A DNA stretch of 46,523 nucleotides from Polaromonas sp. (GTDB taxonomy: Bacteria > Pseudomonadota > Gammaproteobacteria > Burkholderiales > Burkholderiaceae_C). Positions 8,257 through 15,262 of the stretch are shown here, piece by piece. Made by a program: the position numbers and the translations under genes. The stretch's first letter is position 1. Each line of letters begins with the position of its first letter. The notes beneath the pieces are model-generated. The model saw only the letters and a program-made list of their open reading frames with translations. It searched no databases and was not told the DNA's origin. The stretch is from assembly GCF_018780625.1 (NCBI RefSeq), contig NZ_JADMJK010000048.1:1-46523 (forward strand). Reading direction: 5' to 3'.

Positions 8257-8343
8257 CGAGCCGCAGGACCGGCTTTGCCGGACTGCAGGCGGGCGGCCCC
8301 CTCGGGGGGCAGCGCAGTACGCGAAGCGACAAGCGTGGGGGCT
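8257..8343 (-). repeat. GC-rich intergenic repeat, reverse arm (copy A)
   Basis: 87 bases ending in GACAAGCGTGGGGGCT with the core GGCCCCCTCGGGGGGCAGCG. It is nearly identical to 15173-15260 (six substitutions and one single-base indel by eye). Its right end abuts and overlaps by two bases the stop codon of the minus-strand TlpA-like gene. A short spurious open frame with the peptide SLRVLRCPPRGPP arises from it and was not annotated. Confidence 0.85.
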
Positions 8344-8857
8344 ACGTTTCGGCCAGCAGCTTTTCAATCAATTTGTGCAGCGCGTCAAAATCGGGCTCGC
8401 CGACGAACTGCTTGACGATCTGGCCGCGCTTGTTCACCAGGAAGGTGGTGGGCGTGAGCTGCACGTCGCCCCAGGCCTTGGCCACGGTGCCCGTGTTGTC
8501 AATCGCGACATTGAACGGCAACTGGCGTGTCTGCGCAAAGTTGACGACGTAATTTGGCGGGTCATAGCTCATGGCGACGGCCAGCGTGTCGTAACCCTGG
8601 CTTTTGTACTTGTTGTGCGTGGCAATGAGCTTGGGCATCTCTGCCACGCAGGTGACGCAGCTGGTGGCCCAGAAGTTGACCAGCGTGACTTTGCCCTTCA
8701 GGTCCGCGGTGATTCTCTTGCTGCCATCAAGCAGCACAAAGCTCGACTCCGGCGCCGCCTGCGCGCCACCGCAGCCCGACAGGCTCAGCAGCCCGCCCAG
8801 CACCAGGGCGCCAGCCAGCGCCACACGGCATGCAGCCAAGGCGAAATTGTTTTTCAT
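8342..8857 (-). CDS. TlpA-like thioredoxin-fold lipoprotein
   Basis: Membrane-anchored periplasmic thiol-disulphide protein of the TlpA/ResA type. The 171-residue product has a lipoprotein signal with lipobox LSGC (Cys29), then a thioredoxin fold with NFWATSCVTCVAEMP; the redox pair is Cys67-Cys70 in a CVTC motif. Classical members read WCxPC; here Ser precedes the first Cys and Thr replaces Pro, so the redox potential may differ. The cis-proline TPT (LTPTTFLV) is present. The ATG at 8857 is supported by GAGGT eight bases upstream and gives a proper signal. TlpA-like proteins often serve cytochrome c maturation, which would suit the neighbouring cytochromes, but this is context only. Confidence 0.92.
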   Translation of the reverse strand: MKNNFALAACRVALAGALVLGGLLSLSGCGGAQAAPESSFVLLDGSKRITADLKGKVTLVNFWATSCVTCVAEMPKLIATHNKYKSQGYDTLAVAMSYDPPNYVVNFAQTRQLPFNVAIDNTGTVAKAWGDVQLTPTTFLVNKRGQIVKQFVGEPDFDALHKLIEKLLAET

Positions 8858-9052
8858 CGGTAAAGACCTCGTCATGTTGCGCCAAGAGTTTAACCAGACC
8901 CGCATCCCGACACGGCGGGGACTGGGGAACCTGCAGTAAAACAGATGGATTCCCCGGCCGTGCGAAAGTTCGCATTTCCTTGCGGATCGTTGAGCGGTGA
9001 ACAGACCGGCAGAGGGCTTGTTACGCTGATTTCCTTTTAACCGGTGCCCCTC

Positions 9053-9621
9053 ATGAAAATTGAAACCCTGGCCGTTCACGGCGGTTACACGCCAGACCCC
9101 AGCACCAAGGCGGCGGCCGTGCCCATTTACCAAGCCGTGGCCTTTGCGTTTGACGACACGCAGCACGGCGCCGACCTGTTTGATTTGAAGGTGGCGGGCA
9201 ACATCTACAGCCGCATCATGAACCCGACCAATGCCGTGCTGGAAGCCCGGCTGGCGGCCATGGACGGCGGCATCGGCGCGTTGGCTGTCGCTTCGGGCAT
9301 GTCGGCCATTGCCTACGCGATCCAGACGATCGCCGAAACCGGCGACAACATCGTTTCCAGCTCGACGCTGTATGGCGGCACCTACAACCTGTTTGCCCAC
9401 ACCTTTCCGCAAATGGGCATTGAAGAGCGCTTTGCTGACCCGCGCGACCCGGCCTCGTGTGCGCCGCTCATGGACGCCCGCACCAAGGCAGTTTTTGCGA
9501 ATCGGTCGGCAACCCGCTGGCCAAGGCCGGCGTCAGTACCGACATGGTGCGCCTGTCCATCGGCATCGAGCACATCGACGATTTGCTGGCCGATCTGGAA
9601 CAGGCGCTGGCAACGGTGTAA
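9053..9621 (+). pseudogene. Decayed O-acetylhomoserine sulfhydrylase (internal deletion plus frameshift)
   Basis: The first 148 codons read as the N-terminus of a Cys/Met-metabolism PLP enzyme of the O-acetylhomoserine sulfhydrylase type (MKIETLAVHGGYTPDPSTKA, YSRIMNPTNAVLE, VSSSTLYGGTYNLF). At a T run (9492-9496) one base seems lost: shifting frame recovers CESVGNP, followed directly by [20 protein letters not shown] and a stop at 9619-9621. In intact relatives (about 430 residues, from memory) those two segments are separated by more than 200 residues holding the PLP lysine, so this copy also has a large internal deletion. It cannot encode an active enzyme. A short fusion peptide with a scrambled C-terminus could still be translated. 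Confidence 0.9.
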
Positions 9622-9682
9622 GGACGCGCCTGGAAAGCGTTGCCACTACGCCACAATTCCGCGCAAATGAAGTCAGCCGGGT

Positions 9683-9696
9683 TTGATCTGCCTCAA
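9683..9696. promoter_or_regulatory. FNR/ANR-like box upstream of ompW
   Basis: TTGAT, four bases, CTCAA: matches the FNR consensus TTGAT-N4-ATCAA at nine of ten positions. It ends 118 bases before the ompW start codon. E. coli ompW is known to respond to oxygen via FNR, so oxygen control of this gene is plausible. The rest of the 193-bp gap between the pseudogene and ompW shows no gene. Confidence 0.5.
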
Positions 9697-9814
9697 GCGT
9701 AGCGCGCGCCGCAAGGTCGTTTTGAGAGGATTTGCGCCATGTCAAGCGCGTTTTAAGGGACGGCGGCGTCCAATCAGTACTGGGAATGTTCCCGGCTCTT
9801 TATTCGCTGCCATC

Positions 9815-10414
9815 ATGAAAAAACAAATCATCGCCGTCGCCGTCTTGTCCACCCTTTTGTCGGGCGCCGCCATTGCCCAGCAGGCCGCCGAGGGTCCCTG
9901 GATGGTGCGTGCCCGCGCTGTGCATCTGGACAGCGTCAACAGCGATGGCACCGGCCTGGGTCTGTCGGTCAACAACAAGTGGATGCCCGAAGTCGATATC
10001 AGCTACTTCCTTGACAAGAACGTGGCGCTTGAGCTGGTGCTGACCGTGCCGCAAAAGCACACGGTGCGCTCATCCGTGCTGGGCGGCGAGATCGGCACTC
10101 TCAAGCAAATTCCTCCGACATTGATGGTGCAGTACCACTTCCCCATGAGCGGCTTCAAGCCCTACGTTGGCGCGGGCGTGAACTACACGCGTTTCAGCTC
10201 GGTGAATTTGCCGGCTGGTGTGGACATCGAGCGCAGCAGCTGGGGCCCGGCGCTGCAAGCCGGCGTGGACATTCCGCTGTCCGGCAACCTGTCCCTCAAC
10301 CTGGACGTGAAGAAGGTCTACATCCGTACCGACGTGTCGGCGGCTGGCGCGAATCTGGGCACTTTCAAGATTGATCCGGTGCTGTTCGGTGTCGGTCTGG
10401 GCTGGCGCTTCTAA
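9815..10414 (+). CDS. ompW: OmpW-family outer membrane protein
   Basis: Eight-stranded outer membrane beta-barrel with a narrow hydrophobic channel, linked to uptake of small hydrophobic molecules and to stress responses. The product is 199 residues with a signal peptide (MKKQIIAVAVLSTLLSGAAIA, cut near residue 21), the family segments NNKWMPEVDISYFLDKNVAL and GFKPYVGAGVNYTRF, and a terminal phenylalanine (GVGLGWRF) for BAM recognition. The ATG at 9815 was chosen because it starts the signal sequence; an upstream extension in the same frame lacks one. It stands alone, with an FNR-like box upstream and a terminator after it. Confidence 0.94.
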   Translation: MKKQIIAVAVLSTLLSGAAIAQQAAEGPWMVRARAVHLDSVNSDGTGLGLSVNNKWMPEVDISYFLDKNVALELVLTVPQKHTVRSSVLGGEIGTLKQIPPTLMVQYHFPMSGFKPYVGAGVNYTRFSSVNLPAGVDIERSSWGPALQAGVDIPLSGNLSLNLDVKKVYIRTDVSAAGANLGTFKIDPVLFGVGLGWRF

Positions 10415-10436
10415 ATTCAGGGTTTCCTGAATTCAG

Positions 10437-10472
10437 AGCCCTGCTGCACAAGCCGTGCAGCAGGGCTTTTTT
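10437..10472. terminator. Terminator shared by ompW and the convergent hydrolase
   Basis: AGCCCTGCTGCAC (10437-10449), loop AAGCC, GTGCAGCAGGGCT (10455-10467), then T5. A perfect 13-base-pair stem. The T tract reaches the stop codon of the minus-strand hydrolase. Confidence 0.95.
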
Positions 10473-11203
10473 CATGCGGTGCAGGCGCGCAAGATTTCCG
10501 TCAGGGCCGCAGGCGCGCTGACCATGGGGTCGTGGCCGGTCCTGATCTCGACAAATTTTGATCGGGGCAGCCAGGCGCCGCCCCAGAAGGCCGGGTCCTG
10601 GGCGCGCAGGCGGCTGGGCGCGATGGTGGCCAGCGCGGGCTCGGTGCAGCTGACGTAAGTACGCGGCACGGCAGCCACGCGCTGCACGTCGAAGGCCAGC
10701 GGCGCCTGGTAGGTGTTGCCCGGGTGCGGCGTCTGCCGGCGCTTGACCCATGCGTGGTCGGCGCCGGTCAGGCCAAACAGCTCGGGGTCAGGCGGCGGAA
10801 AGCTGAAGCGCGTGGTGGCGGCTGCGGCGGCCAGGCGCTGCTGCTGGGTGGCTGCTGACTGGGTGCTGCTCCAGCTTTCGCCCGGCGCGGGCAGCACGGC
10901 ATCGACATAGACCAGATGCTTGAGGTGCTTGCCCAGCCGGTCGGCCACGGCGGTGCCAACCATGCCGGCATAGGAATGCACCGCCAGCACCACATCGTGC
11001 AGCTCTTCCACTTCAATGGCGCTGATCACATCGTCGATGTGGGTGTCCAGCGTGATCGCCGGCGACAGCAAGTGGGCGCGCTCGCCCAGCCCCGTCAGCG
11101 TCACGGCATGCACGCGGTGGCCGTCTTTTTGCAGCGCTGTGGTCACCCGTTGCCAGCACCAGCCGCCGTGCCACGCCCCATGAACCAGTACAAAATTTGC
11201 CAT
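10472..11203 (-). CDS. Alpha/beta hydrolase (esterase type)
   Basis: The 243-residue product has the alpha/beta hydrolase fold of the plant-like esterase / hydroxynitrile lyase group: oxyanion segment VLVHGAWHGGWCW (residues 6-17), nucleophile Ser77 in VHSYAG, and a C-terminal catalytic His224 in RTGHDPMVS. The nucleophile elbow is HSYAG instead of the usual GHSYGG, with Val before the His. The substrate is unknown. The ATG at 11203 overlaps the stop of the upstream CoA-transferase gene by one base (TGATG), so the two are coupled and may act on related acyl compounds; an in-frame TTG one codon earlier is less likely. Confidence 0.9.
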   Translation of the reverse strand: MANFVLVHGAWHGGWCWQRVTTALQKDGHRVHAVTLTGLGERAHLLSPAITLDTHIDDVISAIEVEELHDVVLAVHSYAGMVGTAVADRLGKHLKHLVYVDAVLPAPGESWSSTQSAATQQQRLAAAAATTRFSFPPPDPELFGLTGADHAWVKRRQTPHPGNTYQAPLAFDVQRVAAVPRTYVSCTEPALATIAPSRLRAQDPAFWGGAWLPRSKFVEIRTGHDPMVSAPAALTEILRACTA

Positions 11204-12450
11204 CAAATTGCTCCCTGTTGTTTTAGCTCAGCCAGTTGCGCATCTGAGTAGTTCAGCACGCTGCGCAACACCTCGTCCGTGTGCTGGCCCAGCAGCGGCG
11301 GCGGCAAGCCACCGCTGCCCGGGCCGCGCACGGGCGTGGCACTGAGCTTAATGGGGCTGGCCACCAGCCGCAAGTCGGCTTTGACCGGGTGCTGCCATTC
11401 TGTGACCATCTGGCGCGCCTCGATCTGCGGGTCGGCAAACACCTCGGCCAGGTTGTTGATGGCGCCGCACGGCACCTTGGCCGCTTCCAGCGCGGCCAGC
11501 CAGTCGGCCTTGGTGCGGGTTTTCATGACGGCCTCCAGAATCGGCACCAGCTGCGCGCGGTTGAGCACGCGGTCGCGGTTTTTGGCAAACAGCGGGTTCA
11601 CGCCGAGTTCGGGAATATTCGCGACCCTGCAGAACTTCACATACTGCGAATCGTTACCGACCGCCAGGATCAGGTGGTCCTTGCTGCCGTCGGTCGCTGG
11701 TGCGACCTCGAACACCTGGTAGGGCACGATGTTCTGGTGCGCATTGCCCACGCGCTGCGGCACCTTGCCGCTGACCAGGTAGTTGCTGCCCAGGTTGGCC
11801 AGCATCGCCACCTGGGTGTCGAGCAGCGCCATATCGACCTGCTGGCCTTCGCCGGTTCTCTCGGCATGGCGCAGCGCCGCCAGGATGCCCACCGTCGCAT
11901 ACATGCCCGTCATCAAATCGGCCACGGCCACGCCGACTTTTTGCGGGCCGCCGCCCAGGTCGTCGCGTTCGCCGGTCACGCTCATCAGGCCGCCCATGCC
12001 CTGGATCGCGTAGTCGTAGCCGGCGCGCTCGGCATACGGGCCGTTCTGGCCAAAGCCGGTGACCGAGCAGTAGACCAGGCGCGGGTTCAGGCTTTTAAGC
12101 GACGCGTAGTCGAGGCCGTAGCGCGCCATGTCGCCGACCTTGAAGTTCTCGACGAACACGTCGCAGTGCAGGGCCAGTTCGCGGATCAGCGCCTGGCCGG
12201 CCGGCTGGGCGATGTCGCAGGTCACCGAGCGCTTGTTGCGGTTGGCGCCCAGGTAGTAGGCGGCTTCGTGGGTTTCAGCGCCCTGGTCGTCCTTCAGGAA
12301 GGGCGGGCCCCAGGTTCGGGTGTCGTCGCCGGTGCCGGGGCGCTCGATCTTGATCACGTCGGCCCCCAGGTCGGCCAGCGTCTGGGTACACCACGGGCCC
12401 GCGAGCACGCGGGACAAATCGAGAATGCGTATGCCTTGAAGAGAGTTCAT
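11203..12450 (-). CDS. Family III CoA-transferase (CaiB/BaiF type)
   Basis: Moves CoA between carboxylic acids, as in formyl-CoA:oxalate or carnitine CoA-transferases. The 415-residue product shows the family N-terminus LQGIRILDLSRVLAGPWCTQ, the ADVIKIERPGTGDDTR segment, and VAVADLMTG, in which Asp178 corresponds to the catalytic aspartate that forms the acyl anhydride. C-terminal GLPPPLLGQHTDEVL is also typical. Acceptor and donor cannot be told from sequence. It is the first gene of a two-gene unit with the alpha/beta hydrolase. Confidence 0.95.
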   Translation of the reverse strand: MNSLQGIRILDLSRVLAGPWCTQTLADLGADVIKIERPGTGDDTRTWGPPFLKDDQGAETHEAAYYLGANRNKRSVTCDIAQPAGQALIRELALHCDVFVENFKVGDMARYGLDYASLKSLNPRLVYCSVTGFGQNGPYAERAGYDYAIQGMGGLMSVTGERDDLGGGPQKVGVAVADLMTGMYATVGILAALRHAERTGEGQQVDMALLDTQVAMLANLGSNYLVSGKVPQRVGNAHQNIVPYQVFEVAPATDGSKDHLILAVGNDSQYVKFCRVANIPELGVNPLFAKNRDRVLNRAQLVPILEAVMKTRTKADWLAALEAAKVPCGAINNLAEVFADPQIEARQMVTEWQHPVKADLRLVASPIKLSATPVRGPGSGGLPPPLLGQHTDEVLRSVLNYSDAQLAELKQQGAI

Positions 12451-12485
12451 GCGTCCTATTTTGCATCGAAGGGGGCGGGTCCGGA

Positions 12486-12499
12486 CTGACAGCGGTCAG
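12486..12499. promoter_or_regulatory. Dyad in the divergent promoter
   Basis: CTGAC (12486-12490), AGCG, GTCAG (12495-12499) lies in the 117-bp gap between the minus-strand CoA-transferase and the plus-strand lipoprotein gene. It is a possible operator; no family assigned. Confidence 0.3.
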
Positions 12500-12567
12500 C
12501 CGATGCCTGTAAAGTCCAAGGCTTGCCGGCTGGCGGCAGACTGATTCAAAAGGCTTTTGCGCATCCC

Positions 12568-13116
12568 ATGTCCCGACTCCTGACTTTATTGCCCGCCGGG
12601 CTGGCGACCTTGCTGGTGCTGGCCGCCTGCAGCCCGGCCCTGAACTGGCGCGAGGTACGCCCCGACAACACCCAGCTCAGCCTGCTGTTGCCCTGCAAGC
12701 CCGACAAGGCCGAGAAAATCGTGCCGCTGGGCGGCCAGCCTGTGACGCTGCGCATGTGGGGCTGCGATGCCGCAGGCGCGACCTTTGCCGTGGCGGTGGC
12801 CGATCTGGGCAACCCGGCGCGGGCCGCCCCCGTGCTGGCCCAATGGCAAAACCTGACGCTGGCCCACATGAAAGCCGGGCCGGTGGGTGCCGGCGCCGGC
12901 ACAAGCCAGCGGCTGCCGCTCAAGCTGCCCGGCGCTGCGGGCCTGCCGGCGCCGGTGCGCGTGGTGGCGCAGGGGCGGCGCGCGGACGGTTCGCCCGTGC
13001 AGGGGCAGGCCGCCTACTTTGCCCAGGGCGCGCAGGTGTTTCAGGCGGTGATCTATGCGAAAGAGATCTCGCCGGAAGCCGCCGAGACCTTTTTTTCCAG
13101 CTTTAAATTCCAGTGA
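12568..13116 (+). CDS. Putative lipoprotein of unknown function
   Basis: The 182-residue product begins MSRLLTLLPAGLATLLVLAAC, a lipoprotein signal with Cys21 as the lipidation site. The mature part (NWREVRPDNTQLSLLLPCKP, MWGCDAAGATFAVAVADL, QAAYFAQGAQVFQAVIYAKE) has no family I can name; similar small proteins are found next to transporter genes in related bacteria. The ATG at 12568 starts the signal; the frame is open further upstream. It overlaps the following MFS gene by four bases (GTGA), so they are probably made together. Confidence 0.75.
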   Translation: MSRLLTLLPAGLATLLVLAACSPALNWREVRPDNTQLSLLLPCKPDKAEKIVPLGGQPVTLRMWGCDAAGATFAVAVADLGNPARAAPVLAQWQNLTLAHMKAGPVGAGAGTSQRLPLKLPGAAGLPAPVRVVAQGRRADGSPVQGQAAYFAQGAQVFQAVIYAKEISPEAAETFFSSFKFQ

Positions 13117-14384
13117 CCGACCCGCTGATGCGTGGACTGGCGGACAAGGCTCATCCCGACCGGCTGGACCGCAAAACCGGCGCCCTTGTTTTTCTGGCCT
13201 TTGCGGCCGCCTATTTCTGCTCGGCGCTGGTGCGGTCCATCACCGCCACGCTGTCGCCCGTGCTGACCCAGGAGTTTTCGCTGCAGGCCCGCGACCTCGG
13301 CTTGCTGGCGGGTGGCTATTTTTTCGGCTTTGCCGCCACGCAGTTGCCGCTGGGCGCCTGGCTGGACCGCCATGGCCCCAAACGCGTGATTTTGTGGTTT
13401 CTGGGTCTGGCGGTGCTTGGTTGTCTGGCGTTTTCGGTGGCCAGCAGTTTTGCCGGGCTGCTGGCGTCGCGGGTGCTGGTGGGCATGGGCGTCAGCGCCT
13501 GCCTGATGGCGCCGCTGACCGGCTACCGGCGCTGGTTTGACGCGGCAACGCTGCTGCGGGCCAATTCGTGGATGCTGATGGTGGGCTCGCTCGGCATGCT
13601 GGCCTCTACGCTGCCGGTGCAGTGGCTGATGCCCTTGACCGGCTGGCGCCCGTTGTTCTGGATTCTGGCGGCGCTGCTGCTGCTGTCCATGGCGGGGATT
13701 GCGTATGTTGCACCCGCCTGGAAGGCGACCCCAACGCCTGGCGTTTCAACTCTGCCGCGCGCGCCAGTCAGCTACGCGCCGGTGTGGAAAAGCCGCTATT
13801 TCCGCAAAATGGCACCGCTGGCTTTTTTCAACTATGGCGGCATGGTGGCGATACAAACCCTGTGGGCGGGGCCCTGGATGGTCAGGGTGGCGGGCTACAG
13901 CCCGATCGAGTCGGCCACCGGTCTTTTCTACCTCAATGCCGCCATGCTGCTGACCTTTTTAGCCTGGGGTCTGGTCACGCCCTGGCTGGCGCCGCGTGGC
14001 TGGAATGCAGCCCGCCTGATCACCTGGGGCGTCCCCCTGAGCCTGCTGGCGCTGGCCTTCAATATGCTGTCCGGCGCGCAAACGGGCTGGCTCGGCTGGA
14101 CGCTGTTTTGTGTGGCTTCGAGCGTGATGGGCCTGGCCCAGCCGGCCGTGGGCATGGCATTTCAGGCCACGTTGGCCGGGCGTGCCTTGTCAGCCTACAA
14201 CCTGGTGATTTTTTCCGGGGTGTTCGTGGCGCAGTGGGGGATAGGGCTGCTGGTGGATGCGTTTGAAGCCCTGGGCTTGGGCACCGTGGCGAGTTTTCAG
14301 GCGGCCATGGGCGTGTTTTTATGTTGCTGTATCGCCTCATACGGCTATTTCCTCAGTGTGAACGCTGATAATTCACCGCAATGA
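13113..14384 (+). CDS. Major facilitator superfamily transporter
   Basis: Inner membrane secondary transporter of 423 residues with about twelve hydrophobic helices. The loop between helices 2 and 3 carries the MFS signature as GAWLDRHGPKRV (about residues 81-92). It begins with GTG inside the end of the lipoprotein gene (GTGA) and its TGA overlaps the ATG of the EIIA gene by four bases, so it is coupled on both sides. The substrate is not predictable. Direct coupling of an MFS transporter to a PTS phosphorelay operon is notable. Confidence 0.9.
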   Translation: MTDPLMRGLADKAHPDRLDRKTGALVFLAFAAAYFCSALVRSITATLSPVLTQEFSLQARDLGLLAGGYFFGFAATQLPLGAWLDRHGPKRVILWFLGLAVLGCLAFSVASSFAGLLASRVLVGMGVSACLMAPLTGYRRWFDAATLLRANSWMLMVGSLGMLASTLPVQWLMPLTGWRPLFWILAALLLLSMAGIAYVAPAWKATPTPGVSTLPRAPVSYAPVWKSRYFRKMAPLAFFNYGGMVAIQTLWAGPWMVRVAGYSPIESATGLFYLNAAMLLTFLAWGLVTPWLAPRGWNAARLITWGVPLSLLALAFNMLSGAQTGWLGWTLFCVASSVMGLAQPAVGMAFQATLAGRALSAYNLVIFSGVFVAQWGIGLLVDAFEALGLGTVASFQAAMGVFLCCCIASYGYFLSVNADNSPQ

Positions 14385-14824
14385 ACGGCATTTTCATCAT
14401 CGCTCACGCCCCCTTGGCCTCCGCGCTGCGCCAGTGCGTCCTGCATGTGTTTCCGGACAATGCGGCGGGCGTGGTGGCGCTGGACGTTCAGCCCGACATG
14501 CCGCCCGAAGAAACGCTGGCCCAGGCGCGCGTCATGCTCAAGCAGCTCGATACGCCGCGCGCACTGGTGCTGGCGGATTTGTTTGGTGCCACGCCCTGCA
14601 ATGTGGCCGCCAGGCTGGTCGACGGCGTGAACACCAAGCTGATCGCCGGCGTCAATTTGCCCATGCTGCTGCGTACCGTGTCTTACCGCAAGGAGTCGCT
14701 GGACGCCCTGGTGGCGCGCGCGCTGGCGGGGGGCGCGCAAGGCGTGATGCCGGTAGCCATCACCGCACCGCAAAACCAGGTACGCAAGAAACATGATCAA
14801 GACCAGCACGACCATCAGCAATAA
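14381..14824 (+). CDS. PTS EIIA component, mannose type
   Basis: Receives phosphate from HPr; in this lineage such a protein has no partner sugar permease and is thought to act in regulation. The 147-residue product begins MNGIFIIAHAPLASAL; His9 is the phosphorylation site by analogy with His10 of E. coli ManX. The body has ALVLADLFGATPCNVAARL, typical of EIIA-Man. The last twelve residues (KKHDQDQHDHQQ) are encoded in a 32-base overlap with the HPr gene. No EIIB, EIIC or EIID gene is nearby. Confidence 0.92.
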   Translation: MNGIFIIAHAPLASALRQCVLHVFPDNAAGVVALDVQPDMPPEETLAQARVMLKQLDTPRALVLADLFGATPCNVAARLVDGVNTKLIAGVNLPMLLRTVSYRKESLDALVARALAGGAQGVMPVAITAPQNQVRKKHDQDQHDHQQ

Positions 14825-15062
14825 GCTGGGCCTGCACGCCCGCGCTTCGGCCAAACTAACCAAACTCGCGGGCAGTTTTGCCTGCGAGGTCTGGATGAGC
14901 AAGGGCGAGCGCCGCGTCAATGCCAAAAGCATCATGGGCGTGATGATGCTGGCGGCCGGAATGGGCAGCACGGTCGAACTCGAAACCAATGGCGTGGACG
15001 AGCAGGCGGCGATGGAGGTTTTGCTGGCACTGATCGCCGACAAGTTCGGGGAAGGGGAATAA
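14793..15062 (+). CDS. ptsH: Phosphocarrier protein HPr
   Basis: Small phosphocarrier that passes phosphate from enzyme I to EIIA. The 89-residue product has the active site GLHARASAKL with His15, and the regulatory segment AKSIMGVMML with Ser46, the site used by HPr kinase where present. Length matches the family. It overlaps the EIIA gene by 32 bases. After its stop comes a 200-bp stretch of paired GC-rich repeats before ptsI. Confidence 0.96.
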   Translation: MIKTSTTISNKLGLHARASAKLTKLAGSFACEVWMSKGERRVNAKSIMGVMMLAAGMGSTVELETNGVDEQAAMEVLLALIADKFGEGE

Positions 15063-15067
15063 ATGCA

Positions 15068-15172
15068 GTCCCCACGGTCGCTTGTTGCATGTAGCTCTCT
15101 GCCCCTTGGGAGAGCTGTCGCCGGACCGGGCTGGCCCTTCGCTTCGCGCCCAAAAGGGTCTTCAGTCCAGTC
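15068..15172 (+). repeat. GC-rich intergenic repeat, forward arm (copy B)
   Basis: Begins five bases after the ptsH stop with GTCCCCACGGTCGCTTGTTG and runs into GTAGCTCTCTGCCCCTTGGG. It aligns with 8074-8170 over its first part and has drifted further on. With the arm at 15173-15260 it forms the same inverted pair seen between the cytochrome c' and tlpA-like genes. The boundaries are approximate. Confidence 0.6.
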
Positions 15173-15260
15173 CGAGCCGCGGAACCGGCTTTGCCGGGCC
15201 GCAGGCGGGGCGGCCCCCTCGGGGGGCAGCGCAGTACACGAAGTGACAAGCGTGGGGGCT
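15173..15260 (-). repeat. GC-rich intergenic repeat, reverse arm (copy B)
   Basis: 88 bases nearly identical to 8257-8343, ending GACAAGCGTGGGGGCT two bases before the ptsI start codon. Its terminal GGGGG (15254-15258) is the only purine-rich run at the right distance to serve as a ribosome binding site for ptsI. Confidence 0.85.
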
Positions 15261-15262
15261 CC

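Noticed and set aside
7598..8332. Minus-strand frame starting SLRVLRCPPRGPP
   Set aside because: The peptide comes from the GC-rich repeat and recurs at the other copy (14932-15264), so it is a repeat artefact.
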